A stretch of 7,163 nucleotides of DNA from Bacillota bacterium. Lineage in GTDB: Bacteria > Bacillota > Bacilli > Bacillales_B > DSM-18226. Shown in pieces: positions 1 to 6,056 of the stretch (positions within the stretch are counted from its first letter, which is position 1; each line of letters begins with the position of its first letter). The DNA is taken from positions 1 to 7,163 of the forward strand of contig JAUZQA010000217.1 in assembly GCA_030705665.1 (NCBI GenBank), given 5' to 3'. The notes under the pieces are model-generated. The model searched no databases, was not told the DNA's origin, and saw only the letters and a list, made by a program, of their open reading frames with translations. The position numbers and the translations under genes are program-made.

Positions 1-141
1 ATTTCCTACGAAGCATATACATTCAAAATCATTGAAATGGAAGAGCACCATATTAAATATATTGAAATTATAAAAAAAAGTAATGCAGTAGAAGAATCTA
101 TCTCTAACATTCCGATTTCCGAGACAGAAGTACTCTCATAA
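1..141 (+). CDS. C-terminal end of a hemolysin-family (CorC/HlyC, CNNM-CBS) membrane protein, partial
   Basis: An open frame runs from the first base to a TAA at 139-141 and gives 46 residues, so the gene begins left of the window. The visible part starts ISYEAYTFKIIEMEEHHIKY. It resembles the last strands of the CorC/HlyC (transporter-associated) domain, in which a 'Y-x-F-x-(I/V)-x-E-M-x-x-x-x-I' strand is followed by 'I-x-x-I-x-I'. After it comes an acidic, Ser-rich tail with no recognisable motif. Family members have an N-terminal CNNM membrane domain, a CBS pair and this C-terminal domain. They are linked to divalent cation (Mg2+/Co2+) export or resistance, and the 'hemolysin' name is historical. 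Only the tail is visible, so the family call rests on a short match. A strong terminator follows 29 bases downstream. Confidence 0.62.
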   Translation: MSYEAYTFKIIEMEEHHIKYIEIIKKSNAVEESISNIPISETEVLS

Positions 142-170
142 TCGGAGAAAGTTCGAGACAATAATAATAG

Positions 171-204
171 AAAGACCATTTCTTTAACGGAAATGGTCTT
201 TTTT
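171..204 (+). terminator. Rho-independent terminator after the hemolysin-family gene
   Basis: A perfect 12-bp inverted repeat (AAAGACCATTTC at 171-182 and GAAATGGTCTTT at 190-201) encloses a 7-base loop, and the T-run continues to 204. It closes the partial gene on the left. The leftward coiled-coil gene ends at 210, so on the other strand the same hairpin could also serve that gene. The U-tract on that side is only the AAA of the stem, so it would be weaker there. Confidence 0.85.
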
Positions 205-209
205 GTTCT

Positions 210-551
210 CTATTTTGTTTTTAACATAATAATTTCTTCTTCTGCTTTGGCCAATTTTACAAGGTGTGAATCAAGGCGTCGATTGATTTGATGGATATCC
301 TGACTGGTCCCCTGACTTTTCACCTGCTGAATCTCTTTAACAATGGAAGATTGAACCCCTTCTATCCGATCAAGCGCCTCTTTAATATCAGACAAGTCAA
401 TTTGATTGACCGCAACACGATGTTCAATGCTGTCAACCTTCTCTAATCGAGCGAGTCTGTTTTCGATTTTTTCTAATGTTTTATTAAATGTATGAATTAA
501 ATTTTTTATATCATTTACATTGTCTGTTAAATTTTCTAGCTTCTGTTCCAT
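210..551 (-). CDS. Small coiled-coil protein of unknown function
   Basis: The frame encodes 113 residues with no cysteine, no signal peptide and no membrane segment. Most of the chain reads as amphipathic helix. A heptad-like hydrophobic pattern runs from about residue 5 to 45 (L5, L8, V12, I15, L18, F22, L26, I29, L33, L36) and resumes from about 50 to 110, with many K, E, D and Q between. A short break with Gly/Ser/Pro-like character (around SQGTSQ, residues 79-84) may separate two coiled coils. The start is supported by AAAGGAGT (559-566 on this strand), 7 bases ahead of the ATG. It is a lone leftward gene between rightward ones. I do not recognise a named family. It could be a cytoplasmic scaffold or oligomerisation protein, but nothing in the context points to a role. 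Confidence 0.8.
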   Translation of the reverse strand: MEQKLENLTDNVNDIKNLIHTFNKTLEKIENRLARLEKVDSIEHRVAVNQIDLSDIKEALDRIEGVQSSIVKEIQQVKSQGTSQDIHQINRRLDSHLVKLAKAEEEIIMLKTK

Positions 552-625
552 TGAAAAAACTCCTTTAAGTTAGTTATTTCATTTTAACACTACAAAGAAA
601 GTATAAATGTTACAAATTAAGAAGA

Positions 626-653
626 CTTATAAAAAAGGGCAAATTTTAATCAA
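626..653 (-). promoter_or_regulatory. Candidate sigma-A promoter of the coiled-coil gene
   Basis: On the minus strand TTGATT (648-653) and TATAAG (626-631) are separated by 16 bases, giving 4/6 and 5/6 matches to the vegetative consensus. It lies about 75 bases upstream of the start codon. The surrounding DNA is AT-rich, so chance matches are likely. This is the best candidate of several. Confidence 0.35.
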
Positions 654-730
654 AATTTTGAAATTTTTTTAACAAACCTTCTATCTTTGGTTTGGTGTGA
701 AGATTATCACTAGGAATATGATATAAAAAC

Positions 731-754
731 GTTTACCCTATTTGTACAGGGATA
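731..754 (+). promoter_or_regulatory. Candidate sigma-B (general stress) promoter of the HesB-like gene
   Basis: GTTTAC (731-736) and GGGATA (749-754) are separated by 12 bases. This is close to the Bacillus sigma-B consensus, which is roughly GTTTAA, 12-15 bases, then GGGTAT. Transcription would start near 761 and leave a leader of about 50 bases before the ATG at 813. A sigma-A reading of the same DNA (TTTACC with TATTAT) has a short 15-base spacer and is less convincing. Confidence 0.5.
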
Positions 755-812
755 TTATCTTTACTTTATCCTATTCCAATTATTAATAACCATAAAAAAG
801 GTTGGTGTAAAT

Positions 813-1112
813 ATGAATATTTCAATTGATGAAAAAGCCTATTCCTGGTTTGCAACAGAATTTGAGTTTGATAAACCATTCAGCATTCGAATGTTTCCAC
901 AATACGCTGGTTTTGGAGAAAAGCATAAAGGATATAGTCTTGGATTTTCAATAGAATCACCAACAAACGCAAAATATACAAAAGAGATAAATGGTGTTAC
1001 CTTTTATTTCGAAGAAAATGATGCTTGGTTTTTCAATGATACGGAAACCAATTTATCTATAGACGAAGTAAATGAATTACAAATTTCATTTAAGGAACTA
1101 ATCATGAATTAA
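813..1112 (+). CDS. HesB/YadR/YfhF-like protein (YneR type), Cys-free
   Basis: The 99-residue product fits the small HesB-like proteins of Bacillus (YneR type). The family shape is a short N-terminal helix (DEKAYSWFATEF), a beta-rich core with the Gly-containing segment around MFPQYAGFGEKHKGYSLGFS (residues 27-46), a 'VTFYFEENDAWFF' strand pair and an acidic C-terminal tail. Classical A-type iron-sulphur carriers of this fold use three cysteines. This protein has no cysteine at all, so a carrier role by the usual ligands is unlikely and its real function is open. The ATG at 813 follows an AAGG/GGTTGGTG stretch (798-807), a weak ribosome binding site. The gene stands alone, with a stress-type promoter candidate upstream and a strong terminator right after the stop. 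It is probably cytoplasmic. Confidence 0.8.
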   Translation: MNISIDEKAYSWFATEFEFDKPFSIRMFPQYAGFGEKHKGYSLGFSIESPTNAKYTKEINGVTFYFEENDAWFFNDTETNLSIDEVNELQISFKELIMN

Positions 1113-1120
1113 AAGATGAT

Positions 1121-1152
1121 AAGCCCCCGTATTAGTATGCGGGGGCTTTTTT
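1121..1152 (+). terminator. Rho-independent terminator after the HesB-like gene
   Basis: AAGCCCCCG (1121-1129) pairs with CGGGGGCTT (1140-1148) over a 10-base interval, and T continues to 1152. The stem is GC-rich with five consecutive C-G pairs, and it sits 9 bases after the stop codon. Confidence 0.92.
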
Positions 1153-1195
1153 GGGCAGTTATTGTCCGAATATTTAAAGTAATAGAATCAGTATA

Positions 1196-1204
1196 TGTTA
1201 TAAT
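1196..1204 (+). promoter_or_regulatory. Extended -10 promoter of the 163-residue protein gene
   Basis: TGTTATAAT at 1196-1204 is a perfect TATAAT with the TGn extension. At 17-18 bases upstream there is only AAAGTA or TAAAGT, so there is no good -35, as is usual for extended -10 promoters. It lies after the preceding terminator and about 70 bases before the start codon. Confidence 0.55.
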
Positions 1205-1279
1205 AATATAGGACAAATGCAACGAATTGCTTCATGGATTTGTTTACCTAATTTAAAGAATGGAGGTTAAACTTTTATC

Positions 1280-1771
1280 ATGAAGAAGTTTAATTTTTTT
1301 AAGCAGAATAAAACTAATACAGATAAGCACCGTAACTATCCAATTATTGATTTAACCGTAGACCAAGTCCGAAAGGCGATACGAACCTTTACAGATCAAT
1401 TACCGAAAGGGGTTTACCGAACCATCCTTGTTAAGGAAGACAATGAGATTGATTTCAATCAGCTTGCCCATATTCTTGGGGGGTTGCCATCCGAAAAATT
1501 TTATATGTCAAAAGAGACCTATGATTTATTTACGGAGAACGAAAAATTGATTGCCTATGAAATGGATTTGGTTCAAAGAGCAGTTGATCAGTATGTGAAA
1601 GAGAATAAAACATTCCCTATCCTTCCTTACGACCCATTGAAGAGGATAAACTACTTTGAATTAATGCAGAAAAATCTACTTAAAAGCGAGCCGCAAACAC
1701 AATTTCACTTGACTGATTTAGATGGAATGATAACACATATAAAACCGGATATCAAAACGACCAAACCGTGA
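1280..1771 (+). CDS. Uncharacterised Bacillus protein, possibly DUF3939 family
   Basis: The product is 163 residues, has no cysteine and is probably soluble. A basic N-terminus (MKKFNFFKQNKTNTDKHR) precedes a compact domain from about residue 21 to 155. That domain starts 'IIDLTVDQVRKAIRTF' and contains 'LPKGVYRTILVKEDNEIDF', 'LGGLPSEKFYMSKETYDLF' and a C-terminal 'FHLTDLDGMITHIKPDIK' segment. From memory this layout resembles proteins labelled DUF3939 in Bacillus, but no search was possible. GGAGG at 1262-1266 is the only ribosome binding site, and its 13-base spacing to the ATG is longer than usual. No nearer in-frame start exists, so the ATG at 1280 is kept. The stop codon lies inside the downstream hairpin. 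No function can be given. Confidence 0.8.
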   Translation: MKKFNFFKQNKTNTDKHRNYPIIDLTVDQVRKAIRTFTDQLPKGVYRTILVKEDNEIDFNQLAHILGGLPSEKFYMSKETYDLFTENEKLIAYEMDLVQRAVDQYVKENKTFPILPYDPLKRINYFELMQKNLLKSEPQTQFHLTDLDGMITHIKPDIKTTKP

Positions 1772-1795
1772 AGAATTTACCTGGTTCTTCACGGT
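1765..1795. terminator. Shared hairpin between convergent genes, probable bidirectional terminator
   Basis: ACCGTGAAGAA (1765-1775) and TTCTTCACGGT (1785-1795) form a perfect 11-bp stem with a 9-base loop. The TGA stop of the rightward gene (1769-1771) is in the left arm. On the plus strand the tail is only TCTCTGTT. On the minus strand it is TTTGGTCGTTTT, a little richer in T, for the leftward transporter gene that ends at 1810. Both tails are imperfect. Confidence 0.65.
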
Positions 1796-1809
1796 CTCTG
1801 TTACCGGCA

Positions 1810-3708
1810 TCATTTTTTTAAGTGAAATGGTACCGTTGTGATAACTATCTCCTTATGACGCAAAAACCATACTCTCAATAGGAATGCACTATGGTTATGC
1901 AAGATACCATGCCACCATTTTACTGGGATGAATTCCGGTATAAGAATTTGAATGAAACCCTTCTGTTTCCCCTGTTTTTCCTCGATTACTTTCAATAATC
2001 TTGTTAATGGCTCAATTAATGAACGGTATTTGCTCTTTAAACATATTAAGCGGCATGGAGAACCCCACTGTTCCCAATTTTCCTCCATTTTACGAATAGA
2101 ATCATCGTCAAAACCAACATAAACGGCTATAACATTTGAATTTACACTTTTTGCAAAGGATAAGGTATTGTTTACCACTCGGTGTATCCCTGACACCAAT
2201 ACCACAGATATAACAGGCCTTTCAGTTGGGAAAATCCCCTCATCCAGCCTCAATTCATAAGCAACCTCTTCATAATGTTGATGAATGGCAAGCGAAAACA
2301 ATACCACTATTGGCAGAACCGCTAAAACGATCCATGCCCCTCCTGTAAATTTGGTAATCGAAAACATAACGGCCACTGTCGATGTCGTTATTGCACCAAC
2401 AATATTTACCGCCAATTTAATATGCCAATGACGCCCCTTTATCTTTAACCATCTCATGATCAAACCATATTGGGCAACAGAAAAAGAAAGAAAAACACCG
2501 ATAGCATATAAAGGGATTAAGGAATTCGTATGGGCCTGAAACCCTATAATCAACAGAATCGCCAAGGCGGCTAGAACGATGATTCCATTTGAAAAGCCTA
2601 GCCGGTCTCCACGGTGTGATAGCCCTCTCGGTAAATAGCCGTCTTCTGCTACTATAGCTGCCAGTTGCGAGAATCCTGTAAATGTTGAATTTGCTGCAAG
2701 AATAAGGACAAAAAACGTAAACCAGATTATAATTTGATAGACAATATTTTGGCCAAAATATAGTTCAGTTAATTGAGATAACATGGTGTTATGAGGCTTG
2801 ACCGCAATCCCATTAACAAATAAATGAAAGGAAAATCCTAGTAAGGTGAAAGCAGTTATTGCCCCCAATGCAATATATGTTTTTATGGCGTTTTTTTGTT
2901 GGGGGTTTCGAAAAACAGGAACAGAGTTGGATATTGTCTCAATCCCTGTTAATGCAGAACATGCTGAACTAAATGCTTTTAAAATAAGCAAGGTGGAGAT
3001 TCCTTGAGGAATTGTTCCTAGATGCGGAGTATTCGTTTTTATGACACCGTAATGCAGTTCATCTGCAAATCCACTCGCAATCAGAATGAACATGCATACC
3101 ATAAAGCCTATAGTAGGCCATGCAAGAATTCTAGCAGACTCAGCTATACCACGTAAATTTACTAATACCAAAAACATAACACAGAAAACGGCAAGAACTG
3201 TTTCATAGGGCACCAGAAAAGGATAGGCAGATACAAGTGCCTCCATTGCGGCTGATATCGATACTGCTACTGTTAGTATATAATCAATCAGTAATGAGCT
3301 TGAAGCAACGAGAGCCACCCACTTTGAGTTAAAGTTATCCTTAGCAATGGCATAAGCGCCGCCGCCATTTGGATAGGCAAGTATTCCCATTATATAAGTT
3401 AGGATCAAAATAAATAATAAGAGAATAATAGACAAGGTTACGGGAAGGATCAGCCACGCACCATCGGACCCATAGGAAACAAGCTCGGTCATTGCTGCTT
3501 CAGGGCCATATGAAACAGACGAATATAGATCCGCCGAAAGAATAGGAAGCGCGATAATCCAATATAACTTTGTACTTTGACTCTTTAATTCTGCCGTACG
3601 CATTGGCCGCCCAATTAACAGCCGCTTGACACCTCTAAAATTTATCATTGAATACCAGAATGAAAAAAAGGCGATGAATCCTAAAGTCCATTCAATAATG
3701 TGGATCAT
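1810..3708 (-). CDS. kimA: KimA-type potassium importer (APC superfamily) with extra N-terminal helix
   Basis: This leftward gene encodes 632 residues from the chosen start, a polytopic membrane protein with a cytoplasmic C-terminal domain. It aligns in my memory along its length with B. subtilis KimA (YdaO), a high-affinity K+/H+ symporter of about 607 residues. Residues reported to bind K+ there have counterparts here, counted from this start: D60 and Y67 (ADLYSSVSYG), D142, T146 and S150 (DYILTVAVS), T254 and E257 (ALTGIETISN), and Y401 (LIPLYAIG). Other family marks are AYPNGGGAY, RGDRLGFSNGII and the C-terminal HNHSAFLLRV with a final PFHLKK. The C-terminal part (about 495-632) corresponds to the cytosolic domain that in KimA dimerises and takes part in c-di-AMP inhibition. 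A hydrophobic segment at about 3-24 precedes the GVKRLLIGRP that starts the B. subtilis protein. An ATG at 3726 is possible but less well placed. A paralogue with another substrate is the main alternative. Confidence 0.85.
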   Translation of the reverse strand: MIHIIEWTLGFIAFFSFWYSMINFRGVKRLLIGRPMRTAELKSQSTKLYWIIALPILSADLYSSVSYGPEAAMTELVSYGSDGAWLILPVTLSIILLLFILILTYIMGILAYPNGGGAYAIAKDNFNSKWVALVASSSLLIDYILTVAVSISAAMEALVSAYPFLVPYETVLAVFCVMFLVLVNLRGIAESARILAWPTIGFMVCMFILIASGFADELHYGVIKTNTPHLGTIPQGISTLLILKAFSSACSALTGIETISNSVPVFRNPQQKNAIKTYIALGAITAFTLLGFSFHLFVNGIAVKPHNTMLSQLTELYFGQNIVYQIIIWFTFFVLILAANSTFTGFSQLAAIVAEDGYLPRGLSHRGDRLGFSNGIIVLAALAILLIIGFQAHTNSLIPLYAIGVFLSFSVAQYGLIMRWLKIKGRHWHIKLAVNIVGAITTSTVAVMFSITKFTGGAWIVLAVLPIVVLFSLAIHQHYEEVAYELRLDEGIFPTERPVISVVLVSGIHRVVNNTLSFAKSVNSNVIAVYVGFDDDSIRKMEENWEQWGSPCRLICLKSKYRSLIEPLTRLLKVIEEKQGKQKGFIQILIPEFIPVKWWHGILHNHSAFLLRVWFLRHKEIVITTVPFHLKK

Positions 3709-3715
3709 GTGAAGG

Positions 3716-3723
3716 TCCCCTTT
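3716..3723 (-). promoter_or_regulatory. Ribosome binding site that fixes the transporter start at 3708
   Basis: On the minus strand AAAGGGGA (3723 down to 3716) ends 7 bases before the ATG at 3708-3706, which is ideal spacing. The upstream ATG at 3726-3724 has only AAGG at a 4-base distance and would place this strong site inside its own coding sequence. The shorter form, MIHIIEWTL, is therefore preferred. Confidence 0.7.
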
Positions 3724-3786
3724 CATACAACCTTAACACTTCTATGACCGAGTACTGCTTTTCTTAAAATTCAGCGATTCAAGGTT

Positions 3787-3814
3787 ATTATAGTTTTTAG
3801 AGCGGAAAAAACAA
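3787..3814 (-). promoter_or_regulatory. Candidate sigma-A promoter of the KimA-like gene
   Basis: On the minus strand a perfect TATAAT (3787-3792) lies 16 bases after TTGTTT (3809-3814). Transcription would start near 3780 and give a leader of about 70 bases. That is too short for the c-di-AMP (ydaO-type) riboswitch that precedes kimA in B. subtilis. Confidence 0.5.
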
Positions 3815-3845
3815 CCTGATTTTTCAATTGTTTATGAAAACTATA

Positions 3846-3874
3846 TGGACTTTTTTTCTTTTATTGTTTATAAT
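3846..3874 (+). promoter_or_regulatory. Candidate sigma-A promoter of the DUF445 gene
   Basis: TGGACT (3846-3851, 4/6 match) and TATAAT (3869-3874, perfect) are separated by 17 bases, with transcription expected near 3881. It is divergent from, and about 30 bases away from, the promoter of the KimA-like gene, so the two could influence each other. Confidence 0.5.
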
Positions 3875-3965
3875 TACCTGTTACTATTTATAGAAAATCT
3901 TACTATCTTGAAACTTAACTCCAGATAATAACTTTAGTATTACATTTAAAGGATGAGAAAAGAAC

Positions 3966-5222
3966 ATGTCAAAACGTTCAAAAAGTACGAAGCACTTAGC
4001 CACTATATCTCTTACTGTGATGGCAATAGGATTTATTTGTACCATGCCATTTCAGGATTCATTATGGGGAATTATTCTGCAGGGCGGATTTGAAGCAGGG
4101 TTAGTCGGCGGTTTAGCTGACTGGTTTGCTGTTACGGCTCTATTCCGGCATCCAATGGGGATACCAATTCCACACACTGCTCTTTTGCCAAAAAACCGAT
4201 CCAAAATTACTCAAAAAATTATCTCGATGTTAGAAAATGATTGGCTGACGAAGGAAAGTATAAAAGAGAAGATCAGCACTGTAAAATTCACACAAATATT
4301 ACTCCCTTTAGTTGAGAAGGAAGTAAATGCAGAGGGTGTTAAAAAGACTTGCATTCGATTAGTCCAAAATGCCATTGAATACATTAATCTTGATCAACTC
4401 GTAACCCTGATCGAAAAAGAACTAAAAAAACAAATACAAAAAATAGATCTCAAAGCGATATTGCCAAATCTTATCGATCAAATCTCAGAACGAGGATATG
4501 ACGAAAAAGCTTTAGACTACATTTTAGACCAAATCAACCAATGGGCAAACCAAGAATCGACTAAAAACAGATTGGGCAGAATGGCTGTTGATGCGATTGA
4601 AAATATAAAAGCTGATGGTTTCATGCAATTTGCTTTGAAATCATTTAGCAATCTTGTAAATGAAGAAAAACTGGGAAATATTATTCAATCTCTTATTCAA
4701 AAAGGTGTAGACAGTTTTCGTGATCCGACAAATCAAAATAGACTTACACTGCTGTGGAATATTCAAACAAAACTTCAAAGTTTAAAAACCGATGAAAAGT
4801 TCATCGGGGAATTAGAAGGCTGGATATCGGAAGTGGTTGCAAAGTGGCAGCCAGAGCAAAAAATACGGGAGTTTCTCTCCAGCATGCAAAATAAAGCTTT
4901 GGACTTTGTAAAGGAACCCCGATTTTTTGACGATTATGTCCAACCGTTTCTTACAAGTTCATTGGATAATTTAAAAAATGATACGGATAAGTTAAATCAA
5001 GTCGATCATTGGCTGTACATGCAAGCCTATAACCTGGTTGAGAAGAACCATTCGAAGATTGGCAAGTTAGTCGAAGAGAATCTTGAAAAACTTGATGACA
5101 AAACGCTTATTGACATGCTTGAAACGAATGTTGGTAAAGACCTTCAATGGATTCGGGTAAATGGTGCCATTTGCGGATTTTTAATTGGACTTGTATTAGT
5201 TAGTATAAGAATCTTTTTTTAA
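3966..5222 (+). CDS. DUF445 family membrane protein (YjiN/YheB-like)
   Basis: The product is 418 residues. The N-terminus is basic and followed by a membrane segment (about 11-29). Next comes the family signature, a Gly-rich hydrophobic stretch with GGLADWFAVTALFRHP (48-63), then GIPIPHTALLPKNR (65-78). The middle, about 80-390, is highly charged and predicted helical with long amphipathic stretches. A second membrane helix (about 398-416, NGAICGFLIGLVLVSI) ends the protein, so both ends appear anchored in the membrane. DUF445 proteins are widespread (E. coli YjiN, B. subtilis YheB) and their role is not established. The length is near that of E. coli YjiN. The ATG at 3966 follows AAAGGATGAG (3948-3957) at suitable spacing. 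The gene diverges from the potassium importer, but a shared function is only a guess. A terminator begins 5 bases after the stop. Confidence 0.88.
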   Translation: MSKRSKSTKHLATISLTVMAIGFICTMPFQDSLWGIILQGGFEAGLVGGLADWFAVTALFRHPMGIPIPHTALLPKNRSKITQKIISMLENDWLTKESIKEKISTVKFTQILLPLVEKEVNAEGVKKTCIRLVQNAIEYINLDQLVTLIEKELKKQIQKIDLKAILPNLIDQISERGYDEKALDYILDQINQWANQESTKNRLGRMAVDAIENIKADGFMQFALKSFSNLVNEEKLGNIIQSLIQKGVDSFRDPTNQNRLTLLWNIQTKLQSLKTDEKFIGELEGWISEVVAKWQPEQKIREFLSSMQNKALDFVKEPRFFDDYVQPFLTSSLDNLKNDTDKLNQVDHWLYMQAYNLVEKNHSKIGKLVEENLEKLDDKTLIDMLETNVGKDLQWIRVNGAICGFLIGLVLVSIRIFF

Positions 5223-5226
5223 TAAC

Positions 5227-5251
5227 GGGCTGTCTTCGGACAGCTTTTTTT
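5227..5251 (+). terminator. Rho-independent terminator with a UUCG tetraloop
   Basis: GCTGTC (5229-5234), TTCG (5235-5238) and GACAGC (5239-5244) form a 6-bp stem closed by the very stable C(UUCG)G tetraloop. Two G-U pairs can extend the base, and T runs from 5245 to 5251. It closes the DUF445 gene. Confidence 0.92.
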
Positions 5252-5340
5252 AATTCAAATATGCAGGCCTGTCTCCTGTAAATCCTAGTTCTTTTTTCAT
5301 ACACCTCCACATATTTAGTACTGTAAGTATTTTTTATCAA

Positions 5341-5348
5341 AAAGGAGG
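5341..5348 (+). promoter_or_regulatory. Consensus ribosome binding site that decides the start at 5356
   Basis: AAAGGAGG at 5341-5348 lies 7 bases before the ATG at 5356 and only 4 bases before the TTG at 5353. The ATG is therefore the better start. An upstream ACCTCC at 5303-5308 is complementary to GGAGGT (5344-5349) and could mask this site in the mRNA. Confidence 0.7.
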
Positions 5349-5355
5349 TCTTTTG

Positions 5356-5718
5356 ATGGGTGCTAGGTTAATTAAAATTTCTTCTGTGTATTTCGTCATT
5401 GGTGTTTTACTTGGGATGTATATGTCCATGACGGAAAATCCATTGTTTTCGCCTGTCCATGCTCACGTTAACCTTTTAGGCTGGGCATCATTGGCACTTG
5501 CTGGTTTGGTATATGCCGCTTTTCCAGCTGCAGCAGAAACGACTTTGGCAAAGCTTCACTTCTGGCTTCATAATATAGGGCTCCCTGTTATGATGATTTC
5601 CCTAGTCTTCTTTTTAACAGGATCCAGGTGGGCAACTCCAATTATTGCTATAGGCGGAGTCTTAACCGTCCTTGGTGTCATCCTTTTTGCTATCAATATT
5701 TTTAGAAATGTAAAATAG
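5356..5718 (+). CDS. Small four-helix membrane protein, cytochrome-c oxidase subunit I-like
   Basis: The product is 120 residues from the ATG chosen by the ribosome binding site. It has four hydrophobic helices at about 8-25, 34-57, 68-89 and 94-115. The second begins with VHAHVNLLGWASLALAGL, which holds H35 and H37 and a Gly-Trp turn. The third begins with HFWLHNIGLP and holds H68 and H72. This resembles a fragment of the heme-copper oxidase/NO reductase subunit I fold (cbb3-like), and Bacillus relatives are usually annotated 'cytochrome-c oxidase'. It is far too short for a catalytic subunit (normally about 12 helices), and the pairs of histidines are more consistent with binding a heme or metal within the membrane. 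No other respiratory genes are nearby. It has its own terminator. No convincing promoter was found, so it might also be reached by read-through from the DUF445 gene. Confidence 0.75.
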   Translation: MGARLIKISSVYFVIGVLLGMYMSMTENPLFSPVHAHVNLLGWASLALAGLVYAAFPAAAETTLAKLHFWLHNIGLPVMMISLVFFLTGSRWATPIIAIGGVLTVLGVILFAINIFRNVK

Positions 5719-5760
5719 ATTAATGATCTAATTTGAATTTATATTTTATTTCCCGTTAGA

Positions 5761-5803
5761 AAAAAAGCTATCTTCACTAAATAAAATGGAAGATAGCTTT
5801 TTT
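5761..5803. terminator. Bidirectional-type terminator after the oxidase-like gene
   Basis: AAAAAAGCTATCTTC (5761-5775) and GAAGATAGCTTTTTT (5789-5803) are perfectly complementary over 15 bp with a 13-base loop. The A-run on the left and T-run on the right make it a good terminator on either strand. Only the rightward gene ending at 5718 is nearby to use it. Confidence 0.88.
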
Positions 5804-6056
5804 CTATTGCTCATTCGTGAAAACAACTAAAATTCCTATTTTTTAGGACAAGCTTCCCACAGAAAATAGGCATCCAGATACATGAAATAGGCACCTCAAT
5901 CAGTAACAGTAACCTAATATGAATCATAATTTGTTGAAGAGAGTACTCGTGGTAACTGGTGTCCCTTATACAAGTCTGACAAATCATTTCAATCTACTCT
6001 CATATCAGGTGGTGGGATCTTTTAGTTAAAATAAGATAAACAAAGGGGAGGAAAAT
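5804..6056. other. Gene-free leader region of the bacteriocin-like precursor
   Basis: These 253 bases hold no supported gene. They contain three copies of an AAATAGG-type motif (see the repeat entry), a TCCTA-N5-TAGGA palindrome (5834-5848), a perfect GAGTACTC palindrome at about 5940-5950, and a CTGACA that could serve as a -35 without a good -10. TAAAAT at 6027-6032 is a possible -10 but has no good -35. No promoter can be named with confidence. Confidence 0.5.
5835..5893. repeat. Three-copy AAATAGG motif, one inverted and two direct
   Basis: CCTATTTT (5835-5842) is the reverse complement of AAAATAGG (5863-5870). A second direct copy, GAAATAGG, is at 5884-5891. The two direct copies share AAATAGGCA and are offset by exactly 21 bases, about two helical turns. 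The inverted pair could form an 8-bp stem in RNA, or the set could be binding sites for a dimeric regulator. In AT-rich DNA a chance origin is possible. Confidence 0.35.

Noticed and set aside
3709..3726. Upstream ATG at 3726 as the start of the KimA-like protein
   Set aside because: The consensus-like AAAGGGGA lies between it and the ATG at 3708, at the right distance only for the latter.
5353..5355. TTG at 5353 as the start of the oxidase-like protein
   Set aside because: It is only 4 bases from AAAGGAGG, while the ATG immediately after it is at the usual 7 bases.
5919..6029. A 36-codon rightward open frame in the precursor leader region
   Set aside because: No ribosome binding site precedes its ATG, and the peptide has no recognisable character. 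Such short frames are common by chance.
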